Positions 31,420 through 43,630 of a DNA stretch of 64,000 nucleotides are shown here, one piece after another (within the stretch, counting starts at the first letter, position 1; every line of letters begins with the position of its first letter). The DNA lies in contig CM061142.1 in assembly GCA_030789695.1 (NCBI GenBank), positions 354,925,486 to 354,989,485 on the forward strand, given 5' to 3'. The translations under genes and the position numbers were made by a program. This DNA is from Scilla litardierei. Its lineage: Eukaryota > Streptophyta > Magnoliopsida > Asparagales > Asparagaceae. The notes beneath the pieces are model-generated. The model was given only the letters and a program-made list of their open reading frames with translations, was not told where the DNA came from and searched no databases.

Positions 31420-33237
31420 AAATCCCCCAAGCTTACCTCTTACTCGTCCTCGAGGAAGATGAGTAAAAAGCGGACCCGGTGGATAAAGATAAAGAAAACG
31501 ACGGAAAGGCGGAAAACGGAAAACAAAAATCAAAATAGAAAACGAAGAGGGAAGTTGCTAGATCGTTTTTCTCAGGGCGTGGGTTTTGCTTACTCATATA
31601 TCATGCATCGAATATAAATCACATGTCAAAGTCTTTTATTTTGATACCATAGTATAATGATGCATTTGAAATAGAAAACCCAAGAATATCGATATAGCAT
31701 GAAAAATGGAATAATTCTAAGATTAACATCGTCTGAAGCATCTAAAGCGGTATACAATATCGTAGATCACACACTTTTCAATTGAATGCTTTCTATAGGG
31801 AGTATAAGAGATATCACACGATAGAGTAGTAAGAATAGAAAAAATGCAATTTTCATGAAATGAATGCTAAGCGTAGATTTCTGGATTTCGTGAAACTTTA
31901 GCAATCTCACCGAGTATAAAATATTACTTAGCCTAGGTCGTCATGCACCGTCAAGTAGTCACTCTCTCACACATCATTGGATTCTCTCCCCCAAGCTTAT
32001 CTATAAGCGTGGTGGCATATACAAAACGATACTTACATCCCCGTTTCTTATGAAGCTCCAAAAGTCAAAGAAAACAAAAACAAAAGAAGGAAGAAAGAGA
32101 CAAAGTCTATGAGATGGGATCGTTTTCGAACTACTTTTCTCTTTTCTTCATTTATTCTCAAATCCTCGTTTTTTTTCTTTTTTTCGTAGTAGCATATATA
32201 CACAATGATCCCAAATCAAAGAGAAGGATATACAAGTATTTTTTTTTGGATTTTGGGGAATTTAGAGCATGTGATTTTAATAACGGGGGAATGCCAATAA
32301 TAGAATTGCTAAGGGGAGATTCACCAATGAATTTAAAATAGAGAAATAATGTTCAAGATATGTGGAGAAAGAAATAAATGTATCTCTCAGTTCACTCTAT
32401 AGGACGTGCACGACAACTTCAGCAGGGTAATATAATCTACTCAGTTTAATCTCAAAAAGTAAACTAATCTAGATTTATCATTGCTAGCAACAATTCAATC
32501 AACCTGAAGTGAAACGTACAAATCATGCATATAGAAGTGATATGAGAGAAAGGAAAGTAGTACTCCAGATATAAGCATCAATGCGTGAATCTTGGTGTGT
32601 TTTCTACGATAGCATATATATGAATCATCAGACATCAGCTAATAATAGAATTTCATCCATTTTCATACACCAAAAGAGAGTGGGTTACTATTTCTAAATG
32701 CAAGCATAACATAGCATATGATATCAGAAATAAAAACACTATGACATGACAAATATAGCATGCATATAGAGAGAAGCTAACACCACGTCATCGTCATCAC
32801 AGAAAAGTCATCTCTAGCAAAAGATGAAAGAAATAAAGATAAACGAAAATAAAAACTATTTACAATGCAACACACAAGAAAAATAAGAAAAACGTGATGC
32901 ATGGTAAAAAAAATGAAAGAGTGATGAAAAAGTGAGTGATAAAGTGGAAAAAACGTGGGAAAACTAAAAATAAATGGTGAGAAAAGCAAAAAGCGTGAGA
33001 AATCACTCCCCCAAGCTAAAGTGCACAGTGTCCTCATTGTGCGAAGTGTGGCACACCGAGAGACGTGTAATGGGAGGGGGGCGGGTATGGATGCATGCAT
33101 AATAAAAAGAAATAAAAAGAACAAAATGAAAAATATGATGCGAATGTGATGCATGCAAGGACAAGAGTGATGCTAAAATGTGTGTGTCACCAAAAATACT
33201 CTCCCTCACTCCCGAAAAAGGATATAGAATGAGATGA
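31420..33237 (-). other. 3' noncoding region of Athila-like element
   Basis: It begins with the polypurine tract (minus strand GGGGGATTT). The rest is AT-rich with C-run complements such as CTCCCCCAAGCTTA (31985) and CTCCCCCAAGCTAAAG (33006), possibly extra purine tracts. No coding sequence found. Confidence 0.6.
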
Positions 33238-34806
33238 TCAAAAATGTGGACAAAAATAGCGAGGGGAGGGGGGTAGGCAGAAATCATCAGGACCAAGCAG
33301 AAAATGGGCAGCATATCGACAAAAAATCGGAGGCATCAAGGACGTGCCTAAGCTGGTGGTGCTACGCCATCTCTGTCCTGAGGCGGAGGTGGGGGGTGGT
33401 GGTGGACGTGGAACAGTCTGTTGGGTGGGTGGGGGTCGTGGCAATCGCTCGAGAATCTGGGTCAAGCAATAGTGAATGCTGGGAAGTAGCTCGAGGCGGT
33501 GCTGCATGGCGGTGACTGTGGAAGACAAAGCGCTAAAATTGCCCCAGAGTCCACTCAACCCCCCCTCAAGAGCGCGGACGCTCTGAACTAAGGCGTCAGG
33601 GGGTGGTGGAGCGGAGGGACGGACAGGTCTAGGCTGAGCTGGTCGGGGCTGTCTAATACGGGCGGTGTAGGTGATCGGGACAGCAGGCATGGGTGGTAAG
33701 GGTAATGTGCTCACTAGTGGATGCCCAGCCTCAGTGCGAGGCTGGGACGCGGGCTAGTGTGAAGTGGAAGCAGCAGCAGTGGGAGTGGAAGACAGAATCG
33801 GTGACGAGGCGGCAAGAGAGGTCAGTGACACAGACGTGGGGACAAACGTCACGACACTCTCAGATAGAACAGCTACGGTGGAGACAGAAGGGTCAACCGC
33901 TGGGGGGGAAGTGTGGGGTCCAAAAGGTGAAATCCCAGCGGAGATCATACTGGCCATGGTCGCCACGACAGCAGCGAAAGAAGGCTCGCCGCTCTCAAGT
34001 ATTGTGGGTGGACGCTCGGGTAGCAGAGAGGTGAGTGGCTCAACCGACAAGGGCACAACAGTGGTGGTGGCAGTGGTAGATGTGGTGGGCGTAGGCTCAG
34101 CAAGTGTACTCCCGACACTGGCAGAAGTGGGGACAGAAGTGTCAGGAGCGGTAGAAAGTGCAGGCTCAGGCTGAGGGAATACATGGTCAGCTGGCGGTGC
34201 AGGGTGTGCAGGTGGTGTAGGCTCAGCTCCCTCGGCCTCTAGCACGTAGGCGATGGGGATCAGGAGATCCATCGCCGGAAGCCAGTCGTCGTGTGCTGGT
34301 CCTAAGTGTGTCCGAGCGGGGCTCGGAAGGATCATGTAGTCAGCACCGTACGGACCGTGCAACCAAACCCAGTGCCGCTGGCCGTGCGGACGAAGCATCT
34401 TCATCCAGGCCATGACGTCTATCGATAATGCAGTGGGGCATGGGGCTCGTCGCAGGTCAGCCGGAAGGTCATCGCCGGTCATCTGGGCTAGCTGGGTGAT
34501 CAGGCCACCGCAACATATCGGAGAGCGAGCGCCCACCGATACGATGATGCGGTCCAAAAACCAGCTAGCGACATCGATCTCAACGGCAGGGACCAACGTA
34601 ACGCCATCCCTATCAAGAACTCTGGGGCGAGTCATCGCGTAGAGCATATAGAGCTCAGGCATAGACATCGTCCCAGGCTCGTACCTCGCCAGAAAGGTGG
34701 TCGCCATAAGGCACTGTGCTATGCGTAGGCAGGGGTGGACTATGGCCGAGGCCTTGGCCCTACTAGGGTCAAAGGCCGGTGGTAAACCTGTGATCCGGGC
34801 CCAGAA
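33238..34806 (-). pseudogene. Athila-type ORF2, C-terminal part
   Basis: Continues the ORF begun at 43069 after the Copia insertion; the pre-insertion codons SHAF-WARITG are restored across the target duplication CAGAA. The sequence has IVHPCLRIAQCLMATTF, DVASWFLDRIIV and GGLITQLAQM, resembling the Athila ORF1 ('Arabidopsis retrotransposon ORF-1') family. It is followed by a long Pro/Thr/Ser-rich tail. One in-frame TAG (33754-33756) precedes a further ~170 codons in the same frame. Membrane segments are not evident. Role unknown. Confidence 0.7.
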
Positions 34807-35412
34807 TGTTGGATATGGAAGACGTTTATACACCCTTGTGGGGGATGTACGAGGGAATACAGACCTCGAACGTCGCATACACGAAGTCGTGCGCAAAGGG
34901 AATATGTTCCCTCACGGAGAGGATCTCTAGATTGATGGGAAAGTCGCATTATATGTGCATAAGTGCATGCGACATATGGCTAATAAAGGGGTAATATCTT
35001 AAGCTTATATTGTACCATGCATATGGTACAACTTAAGCTTATAATATGCCATGTACGATGGTACACCTTAGTTAAATTGTTCCAAAGGAACAATTGCTCC
35101 TAAAATAACTACCTTGGGGGCTATAAATAAGACCCAAGGGTTAGCCATTTCCTTACACTTTTGCATGGCATTCTTGCATGCATTTTCATTCTAGCGAAGC
35201 TCTGCCGAAATCCTTCCTCTCCCTTTATCCAAGTTCTTAATCTAAAAGTAGAGATTTAGATTGTGGATTTAGTAGCCTTACTCCGTTCGTGAGAAGACTC
35301 GATCCGTCGTGGCGAATCCGAAGGCGAAGTTCTGTGACTACCGTGCCGCATACGCAAGCGTAAGTCTCAACTTCATTTATCGATCCTAACTCTGTTTTGG
35401 CAGGTTCCAACA
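34807..35412 (+). repeat. 5' LTR of nested Copia (606 bp)
   Basis: TGTTGGATATGG to GGTTCCAACA. Contains two perfect hairpins: 9-bp arms around GCAT (35010-35031) and 9-bp arms around AAA (35075-35095). A TATA box TATAAAT follows at 35122-35128. Confidence 0.95.
35122..35128 (+). promoter_or_regulatory. TATA box of nested Copia LTR
   Basis: GGGGGCTATAAATAAGACC, 26 bp after the second hairpin. Repeated in the 3' LTR near 42186. Confidence 0.75.
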
Positions 35413-35413
35413 T

Positions 35414-35425
35414 TGGTATCAGAGC
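35414..35425 (+). other. Primer binding site, tRNA-iMet type (nested Copia)
   Basis: TGGTATCAGAGC one base after the LTR. Confidence 0.93.
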
Positions 35426-35999
35426 CATACGGGTTCGCCCCGGTCAAACCGTCGCCCCATCGAAACTATGAACGAGTCGTTGTCTTTTTCACGAATGGGT
35501 ATCCTACCGTTATGGATATGGTAGGAACGCTTCGTGACGGAGAGAACGCAGCGGTTGTTCTTTTCACGTTAGGGTCTTCTGTCATTACGGATATGGCAGG
35601 AACTCTCCGTGACGGGAAGAACCGACCGTTCATATCGTCAAACTCGCTCTCTTCATGGATGCTGAGTCTCCATTCATAGGGAATGGGCGCTCTCTTCATG
35701 TGGAGCGCGTAGTTTACGAATTTTTGAAGCGGGTCATTTTTTGGCACACGGCCATTGGAGGACAACTACTTCCTCGACGAACGGGTGCTTCACCGGAGAA
35801 GAAGGTGGTAGTTATTTCCATCGGGGAGGATGAAATTTGGTGCATGTGCACCATGGCCAAATGGGCTATGAAGGCCATGCACCCCCCTCCCCATGCGGAG
35901 GGGGTTGGCTACGGCCAATAACCACAACGGCAACCCCCTCCGGCGGGGGTATGCGGCCACCCCATGAAAGGGGGGAGACCGGCCATGCCCAAAGGGCCA

Positions 36000-36492
36000 T
36001 GGCCGGTCAAGGCCAATAAGCCATGGCCGGCCGGCCAGGGCCGGCCACGGCCAGGGCCAGAGAGCCCTGGCCGCGGCCTGGCCAGGGCCAGGCCACCCGG
36101 GCCGAGGCCAGGGCCAGGCCACCCTGGCCGAGGCCAGGGCAGGGGCCCTGGCCCCTGGCCAGGGCCTGGCCGCCCTGGCAGAGGCCAGGGCAGTGCCCTG
36201 GCCTCAGGCCAGGGCCTGGCCGCCCTGGCCGAGGCCAGGGCAGAGGCCCTGGCAAGGCCAGGGGCCTCTGGCCGAGGCCAGGGCAGGGGCCCTGGCCCCG
36301 GCCAGGGGCCTGTTGCCGAGGCCAGGCCAGGCCAGGCAGAGGCCTGGCCGGCCTCTGGTCGAGGCCATGTCTGCCTCAGGCCAGGCCAGTGGCCAGGCCG
36401 GCCCTGGCAGTGGCCAGGGCTGCCGCAGGCCACCCCTGGCCGGCCAGGGCAGAGGCCCTTGGCCAGCCTCGGCCAGGGCAGGGGCCCTAGCC
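36000..36492. repeat. GC-rich minisatellite (GGCCAGGGC-based)
   Basis: About 490 bp of irregular tandem GGCCAGGGC, GAGGCCAGGGCA and GGCCNCCCTGGC. It is nearly palindromic at short scale and very rich in GGCC. It lies in the leader of the nested Copia. Sharp compositional contrast with both sides. Confidence 0.9.
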
Positions 36493-36514
36493 GGGAGTGA
36501 TGAAGACCAATTTT

Positions 36515-36806
36515 TTGGTCGACCAATTTGGGTGTTTTGGTCGACCAATCCGGCATAAGGTCTTGGTCGATCACGAACTTGCCGACTAGCCCATACGGGG
36601 TGTCAAAAGGTCTTGGTCAAACACGAATGTGCCGACTAGCCCATACGGGGCTAACATTTTAATGAAGTTTTCCTTGGGCTCTACTCCTTGAAGATTAGCC
36701 ATAGTGCTCTACTTCATGCGAGATTAGCCATGTCATTGTGCTCTACTCTACGGAGATTAGCCAATGTACTTATGACGTTGTGCTCTACTCTACGGAGATT
36801 AGCCAA
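36515..36806. repeat. Palindromes and tandem repeats in the Copia leader
   Basis: TTGGTCGACCAA, a perfect palindrome, occurs at 36515-36526 and 36537-36548. Two ~55-bp direct repeats contain GCCGACTAGCCCATACGGGG (near 36581 and 36631). Three to four copies of GTGCTCTACTCTACGGAGAT-type units follow (36706-36806). Confidence 0.85.
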
Positions 36807-37266
36807 TGTATTTCAAATTTTTTTTTGAAAAAGATGTTTTCAAATAGGTTATGTCCCGTCCTTAATCGGGATAGCGTAATTTAGAATTCCATGTCCTACC
36901 ACGATCCGGCCATGGTTATCTAACCCATGGGTGTGTAGAACAGGTCTCGTGGCTTGGCAATTGTTGCGCTAAAATTCTTTGCGCAAACTCTCACCTATTC
37001 CAGTTTGAAAGATATGTTTTTCAAAAGTATTTTTCCGCTGCTAATACCATACGTGTATTATTTCTGATTTCTTTTTACTTGAGATAAGTAAGAGGGATAC
37101 TTTGAAAGTTACTTCTAGATGGTAGTTGGGAACGTAGTGAACTTCTCGATTCTAGAGTAACATTTCAGCGCATCCAAGGAACTTATCAAGTGTTTAAAGA
37201 ATCGAAACTTTATGCATAGAATTTTGATCGTGTTTTTCATTTTCTTTGCAGTTTTTTGATTCGAAT

Positions 37267-40200
37267 ATGTCTACCGCTTCTAAGAACATTGTCGCAGAGC
37301 TTAACAAAGGTGAAAAGCTCAACGGCGATAATTATAAACTTTGGTCAATTAAAATCCAATATGTTTTGGAGGAGTAAGATGTGCTTGAAACACTCCAAAA
37401 CATAATGGAAGAACCTGAGTTGGGCAATACGGCCAAACACAAGAGGGACCGGGAAGCTTATGAGACTTGGGCTCGAAAGAACAAAATAGCACGTATTACG
37501 TTACTGTCCGCAATGGACAATGACATAATGCGTATATTTCGGGAATTCGACCTAGCCAAAGACATATGGTCTGAGCTAGAAGTAAAGTTTGGTGGAACTT
37601 CGGTTACCAAACTTCGCTCCTTAAATATTCAATTTGATTCGTACAAGATGCGGCGAGATCATTCTATGAAAAAGCATCTCCGCCACATGGCGAATCTCAT
37701 AGCTGAATTGAAGGATGCTGGTCTTACGCTGTCTGACGAACAGCAGATCCAAGCAGTCATTCGTTCACTCCCAGATAGCTGGGATAACATGAAAATGCAC
37801 CTCACTCATAATGAGTGCATTAAAACTTTAAGCGATGTATCCAAACACCTCGAACTCGAGGAAGAGCGGATTCAAGCCGCAAAACCTAGTGCAAAAGTGC
37901 ACGTGGCCGCTAGTTCCTCACATGGAGGAAATAAGCGGAAGAATAAACGCTTAAGGTTTGTGAACGAACAAAAGCAAGAACCGGAAACCTCAAAGAAGAC
38001 TAAAAACAAAAAGTGGCAAAAGAATGTGCACTCAAAGAAGAAAAACTTGAAGAAGATCAAGTGCTTTAAGTGCAACAAGTACGGTCACTTCGCCCGTACG
38101 TGTACGGATGGAAGTGATAAGGTAACTTGTAGGGCTAGTTACATATGTGTTTCTAGTTCCGTGTTTCTTGCTGAATCTAACTATTTTTTGTTGATTGATT
38201 CAGGGGCCACAGACCACGTAGCGAAGGACAGAAGGTTCTTCGTAGAGTATCGAAGGATAACTCAAGGAACAAAGTGGATATACGTCGGCAACAACACTCG
38301 TGTTGAAGTCAAGGGCGTCGGAACATGCAAGCTAGTTCTCGACAACGGCCGGACTCTATTATTGCACGACGTCCTCTTTGCTCCAGATATTAGAAGGAAT
38401 ATCGTATCCGTGGTCATGTTAATGTCTTTAGATTATGAATGGAGGTTCTATAAACAAAATGTTGACCTTGTTTGTAATAGTTCTTTAGTTGGGTCGGGTA
38501 ATGTTTGTAATGGATTAATTGTTTTAAACACAATGTATGATGATTCTTCTTCTATTAATGAAAGTTTCCATTTGACAAATGCTTCTAACTCTGAATCTGA
38601 GATCATTTGTTGGCATGCAAGACTTGGTCATATTGGACCAACTAGAATGGATAGACTTACCAAAAGTGGCTTGCTATCTAATGTGTCAAAAGTTGAAATG
38701 TCAACTTGCGAACATTGTCTTGTAGGGAAAACTTGTTGCAAGCCGTTTGGAACTGGCACAAGGACCGAAGTTCCATTACAGCTTATCCATTCAGACATTT
38801 GCGGTCCAATGAATGTTAAGACAAGACGCGGGAAGTCATATTTCATCACCTTCATTGATGACTTCACTCGTTTCGGTCACATTTATTTGATTTCCCACAA
38901 ACATGATGCTTTATCTTGCTTCAAAAACTATAAGAGTTTAGTGGAAAATCAACTAGATCACAAGATAAAGGTCTTGCGAACCGATCGGGGGTGGAGAATA
39001 TCAATCAACGAGTTTTAAGGAACTCTGTGATGAAAAAGGCATAGTTCATCAAATAACTATGCCTTATACTCCGCAACAAAATGGTGTTGCGGAAAGAAGA
39101 AATAGGACATTGATGGAAATGGTCCGATCAATGATGTCTCAGGCAAATTTGCCCATCACCTTTTGGGGTGATGCATTATTGACGGCAGCATTCATCTTAA
39201 ACCGTGTACCCTCGAAGTCGGTAAGTTCTACTCCTTATGAGTTGTGGAATAATAGAACTCCAGACTTAAGCATTCTAAAACCTTGGGGTTGTGCCTCTTA
39301 CGCACATTTATCCTCTCACAAATATGGCAAACTTGGGCCACGTGGGAGGAAGTGTATCTTCATCCGATACGCTGAAAACTCCAAAGGATATGTTTTCGTC
39401 GGTCAAGAGGACAATGGGGGTCTAATAGAATTCGAATCGAGGAATGTTGTCTTCTTGGAAAACGAGTTTCCAAGACAGGGTTAGATAAGTCAAGACTTAT
39501 CCTTGTTTGAGACTTGGGATCAAGAAGGATCGGAATGTTTGAGTGGGAGAATCCTTGGTGAAGAAGAAAATACGTTTCAAACTTCACCAATGGATGATAC
39601 GAACGATACCAATCCTATTCCGAGTGGGAGTGATGTTATTCCAAGTGGGAGTGATGTCATTCCAAGTGGGAGTGATCAAACTCAAGCAAATATCATTCCA
39701 AGTGGGAGTGATCAAACTCAAGCAAGACGTAGTAATCGAACGAGGCTAACAACTCTGAGATTTGAGGATGAATTTCCTCAAACATTCATGACATTACTAC
39801 AAGATGATGACGAACCTGCAAATTTCAAACAGGTCTTCACTTGCCCTGCTAAAGATAAATGGATAGCGACAATGGAAGAAGAACTTCAATCCATGAAAAC
39901 AAACCAAGTCTGGGACTTGGTTGATTTACCTAAGGGACGTAGAGCCATTGGGAACAAGTGGGTTCTCAAAATCAAGCATAAGGCTGATGCAGCTCCATCG
40001 AAATATAAAGCTCGCCTTGTTGCGAAAGGTTTCACGCAACAGGAAGGAATAGACTACGAAGAGACTTTCTCTCCTGTCGTGCGTTTTACCTCCAGTAAGC
40101 AAAGGCGAATGTCTATGTTTGGAAATGTGTCCCAAAGATCCAAAAGAAAAGAAAGCTATGGAAAAGGTTCCATACTCCAGTGCTGTCGGGAGTCTGATGT

Positions 40201-40836
40201 ACGCCATGATGTGTACTAGACCAGACATTTGCTAAACTGTTGGTATGGTAAGCCGTTACCAATCCAATTCAGGACAGGCACACTGGAAAGCGGTGAAAAG
40301 GATATTAAGGTACCTCAAAGGGACTGCGGAATATGCGTTATGCTATCAAGGCAATACCTTGAGACTCGAAGGCTATACCGATGCTGATTGGGCAGGTGAT
40401 CTTGACGTGCGAAGATCTACCTTAGGCTTTGTTTTCTTGCACATGAATGGTGCAATATCCTGAAGCAGCAAGAAGCAAACCTGCATCGCCCTATCAACAA
40501 TGGAAGCCGAATTTGTAGCATTCAGCATGGCGGTCCAAGAAGCTGTTTGGCTTAGGAAATTCTTAGACAGGCTGACGGATGCCACTGACTCGAGCACTGT
40601 TCCTATATACAGTGATAGTCAAGCTTCGATTGCCTATGTCAAAGATCCTAAAATTTCATTGTAAGACCAAACACATTGATATTCGATTCAAGTTTGCGAA
40701 GAACTATGACAAACGGAAGGAAGTAGACATAGGATACATATCCACGCATAAGATGATAGCGGATCCCCTTACTAAGGCGATCCCCAGAGATGTGTTTTTC
40801 AAACACTTATCATCTATGGGAATGCGTAGGTGCTGA
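37267..40836 (+). pseudogene. gag-pol: Nested Copia Gag-Pol, RT deleted
   Basis: Gag starts MSTASKNIVAELNKG at 37267. It has a UBN2-type domain, knuckle CFKCNKYGHFARTC (about 38063), protease LLIDSGATDH (about 38192), GAG-pre-integrase CWHARLGHIGPTRM, integrase core (SDICGPMNV, TPQQNGVAERRNRT) and RNase H (YTDADWAGDLDVRRSTLG, STMEAEFVAF). Lesions: TAA at 37375; one extra G near 38987; TAG at 39482; a deletion of most of the RT, including the YVDD loop, near 40095, where FSPVVRFTS is joined to sequence just upstream of the RNase H region; TAA near 40234; TGA near 40461; a frame change near 40650. Not functional. Confidence 0.9.
39620..39725 (+). repeat. In-frame repeat coding IPSGSDV heptads
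   Basis: Four copies of ATTCC(A/G)AGTGGGAGTGAT, the last two extended by CAAACTCAAGCAA. They encode IPSGSDV-type repeats in the linker between integrase and RT. Confidence 0.85.
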
Positions 40837-41870
40837 GCTGTATCATGTAATATTTCCCATGTCTATAGAAGATCAAAGTTTAATTTGCATACAAGTTTCT
40901 TACAAATGATTTTATATACATTTGTGTTTAAGTCTCAGCTATTTTATTGTGTGTATGTCGGACAGATTAAGGTTGGCTCTCTCACATGAGCAACCGCCTT
41001 ATCTTATTAGATGGATAAGATAGAGATGAGACTAGTTTAAAGTCAAAATCATTAGACAAATGATTTAGAGTCGTGACTTAAACAAGATAGTCGAATGAAA
41101 GATCTGCATCATATGGATGCTTACAAAAGATCTGAGATCTGTATCACAAGGATATTTGAAAGAGATCTCATAGGATTTTTTAAATCCTATCTGTCTTATG
41201 CAGGATGAGAGTCCGGGAATATTTCATGAGTAGTAAGGGGACTCAAAAAGATAGGCACTGTGGTGTCTGATCTTTCATCCGTACAACATCATTAAGACAT
41301 ACTCTCCCTGGGAAAGGAGTGATGTTGTAATACGTGTTCATACCACGTATGCATTTCGACCACTGAGTTAGTAGCAATAGTGTTTGCTATTATGTGAGAC
41401 TCAAAGGCCATACGGGTCTTAACTCTTACCCTCAAGGACTCCAATTGGTTCCTTTAGATTTGACGAGATGATCGCTATCTTAGCGTGTTGCTAATGGGCT
41501 ATGATAATTCGGCTCGGCGGGGCAAGTTAGAAAAGCGAATCAAGTCAAGATCAGAAGGTTCGCAAGAAGAGGAAGATTGATTTCATATTCTCATTTGGAC
41601 TTTAATGATTCAAAGCTGGCCAGCCAATTGTAATCCAGATGGGATTCAATTGTTGAATATAAAGTATAAGAAATGTGAAGAAATAATCTAGGGTAAAGCA
41701 TGCGTTGAACTACTCAACTTTGCACCTTCGAGGTCGTTGTGTATCTCTAACAAGTGCACAACAACAGACTCTACGCGCATGACGGTCGCACGGTCTATTT
41801 CTCGGTATGATAGATGAAAGAACTAAGAGAAAGACGTTCTCTTACAATCCCCCCAAATGTGAGTGGGAGA
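40837..41870 (+). other. 3' noncoding region and purine tract of nested Copia
   Basis: About 1 kb without coding sequence, ending in GAGTGGGAGA (41861-41870) directly before the 3' LTR, which is the polypurine tract. Confidence 0.7.
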
Positions 41871-42476
41871 TGTTGGATATGGAAGACGTTTCTACACCCT
41901 TGTGGGGGATGTACGAGGGAATACGGACCTCGAACGTCGCGTACACGAAGTCGTGCGCAAAGGGAATATGTTCCCTCACGGAGAGGATCTCTAGATTGAT
42001 GGGAAAGTCGCATTATATGTGCATAAGTGCATGCGACATATGGCTAATAAAGGGGTAATATCTTAAGCTTATATTGTACCATGCATATGGTACAACTTAA
42101 GCTTATAATATGCCATGTACGATGGTACACCTTAGTTAAATTGTTCCAAAGGAACAATTGCTCCTAAAATAACTACCTTGGGGGCTATAAATAAGACCCA
42201 AGGGTTAGCCATTTCCTTACACTTTTGCATGGCATTCTTGCATGCATTTTCATTCTAGCGAAGCTCTGCCGAAATCCTTCCTCTCCCTTTATCCAAGTTC
42301 TTAATCTAAAAGTAGAGATTTGGATTGTGGATTTAGTAGCCTTACTCCGTTCGTGAGAAGACTCGATCCGTCGTGGCGAATCCGAAGGCGAAGTTCTGTG
42401 ACTACCGTGCCGCATACGCAAGCGTAAGTCTCAACTTCATTTATCGATCCTAACTCTGTTTTGGCAGGTTCCAACA
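41871..42476 (+). repeat. 3' LTR of nested Copia (606 bp)
   Basis: Same length as the 5' LTR; four substitutions (A/C, A/G, A/G, A/G). Followed by the target duplication CAGAA. Confidence 0.95.
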
Positions 42477-43069
42477 CAGAAGGCATGTGAATCGAAGGAT
42501 GGGCGAGGGATGTGTGTGGGGGCGTAGGCTCGGTCGGGTGTGGGGACAGCGGGCCACTGAAAGAACACTCGAAGCATATCGAGAGTGATCTGAAAATCTC
42601 GATCCATGAGTCGGAAGGAGCATCCCTCAGCGGTCCGGGCGATCGAGCTGAGCACCTCGAGTGTCGGACGGACGTAGGTGTCCGCCGACACGGAAAGAAA
42701 GTCTCGCCAACCCACGTTGTCATACAACGTGAGCATGCCCTCGAGTACCCCCAGGCGGTCTAGGTCAGCAAGGTGTGCGAACCTGGAGGGCACTATCGAG
42801 CGCGGGGAGATACGCTCAAAAGCGACGCGATGTGCGTTGTTTCGGAACGTAATACCCAGCGGCCCGACGATAGGAGCCGGTGGTGGCTGTGGGTGGATGG
42901 GCTCGGCTGGGAGTGGATGTGGCTGGACTGGGTCGGCAGGCTGTGGCTGTGTTGGGTGAGGTGGTGTAGGCAGTGGAGAGTCCTCCACCTCATCGAAGGG
43001 GCCGGGCTCATCCGGCCGCTTCCGCTTGGCGGTAGCTCCCCGAGTGCGTGGTCGCGTGCGGGGCGGCAT
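42477..43069 (-). pseudogene. Athila-type ORF2, N-terminal part
   Basis: Starts MPPRTRPRTRGATAKRKRP, a basic N-terminus that could act as a nuclear localisation signal. A Pro-rich linker and then a globular region with FERISPRSIVPSRFAHLADL and MLTLYDNVGWRDFL follow, as in Athila ORF1-like proteins. The ORF is cut at 42477 by the nested Copia and resumes at 34806. Its start lies about 550 bp downstream of a TATTTAA box and palindrome array, suggesting its own promoter. Not an envelope protein by visible features. Confidence 0.7.
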
Positions 43070-43612
43070 GTGCGCTCCGAGTGCTCACCCAACAAGTAAA
43101 ACGCGGCGTGCCAAAATAAATGGAACGATGGTACCTGAACACGCCGCGAGAGCAAAACAGCAGATGCGTGCGAAGGCGCCGCCTCCTCTAAGCCAAAAGC
43201 GCGTCCCGGAAGCTCCTCTAAGCTCCCCTAAGCTCCCCAAGATAGCCTACACATCAAACAAGAATATCAGCGTGTAAAATTCAAAATACATAGGGGGTTA
43301 GGTGTATAATAGATAGATAAAGAAATTAATTTGATTTAGGGGCCCGATTAGTGCACGGATCGTCGAAATTACGAGAAAATGGAGAAAACGGGCGAAAAGG
43401 GGTTACCGGAGGTCGGCCGACGACGATGGAGTCACCGGCGGTGAGTGGGTGGTCGGCGGTCGGCGCTCGGCGCTCGGCTGCCGGCGGTCGGCGGTCGAGG
43501 GCGGCGTTCGGGCGAGGGGGATGTCGCAGCGGGTGAGCGAGGAGAAATCGCACGCAAGCTCGGGCAATTTGGGGGAATGACGTTTCGAATTCCACGCCGA
43601 GCCCGCTGCGGC

Positions 43613-43619
43613 TTAAATA
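43613..43619 (-). promoter_or_regulatory. Candidate internal TATA box TATTTAA for Athila-type ORF2
   Basis: Minus strand CTCCTATTTAAGCCGC. It sits 11 bp downstream of the internal palindrome array and upstream of the ORF2 start at 43069. It is the same box type as in the LTR (30663-30669). Confidence 0.5.
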
Positions 43620-43630
43620 GGAGAGGTTAC

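Larger units (their letters stand above)
35426..37266 (+). other. Long untranslated leader of nested Copia
   Basis: 1.84 kb between PBS and gag. It holds a diverged direct repeat (about 35490-35560 and 35572-35630, GATATGG(T/C)AGGAAC), the GC-rich minisatellite and the tandem repeats listed separately. No plausible long gene; open frames on both strands in the GC-rich part reflect composition. Confidence 0.7.
34807..42476 (+). mobile_element. Copia element nested in the Athila-like ORF2
   Basis: TSD CAGAA at 34802-34806 and 42477-42481. Two 606-bp LTRs (34807-35412, 41871-42476) differ at four positions by my reading. tRNA-iMet PBS, long repeat-rich leader, broken gag-pol, purine tract. It is the innermost layer of the right stack. 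Confidence 0.95.

Noticed and set aside
31420..33237. Host gene between LTR and ORF2 of the Athila-like element
   Set aside because: Only short open frames in AT-rich sequence; position fits the 3' noncoding region of the element.
35909..36574. Overlapping open frames over the GGCC minisatellite
   Set aside because: Absence of stops is due to composition; the Gly/Pro/Ala repeats appear in every frame on both strands.
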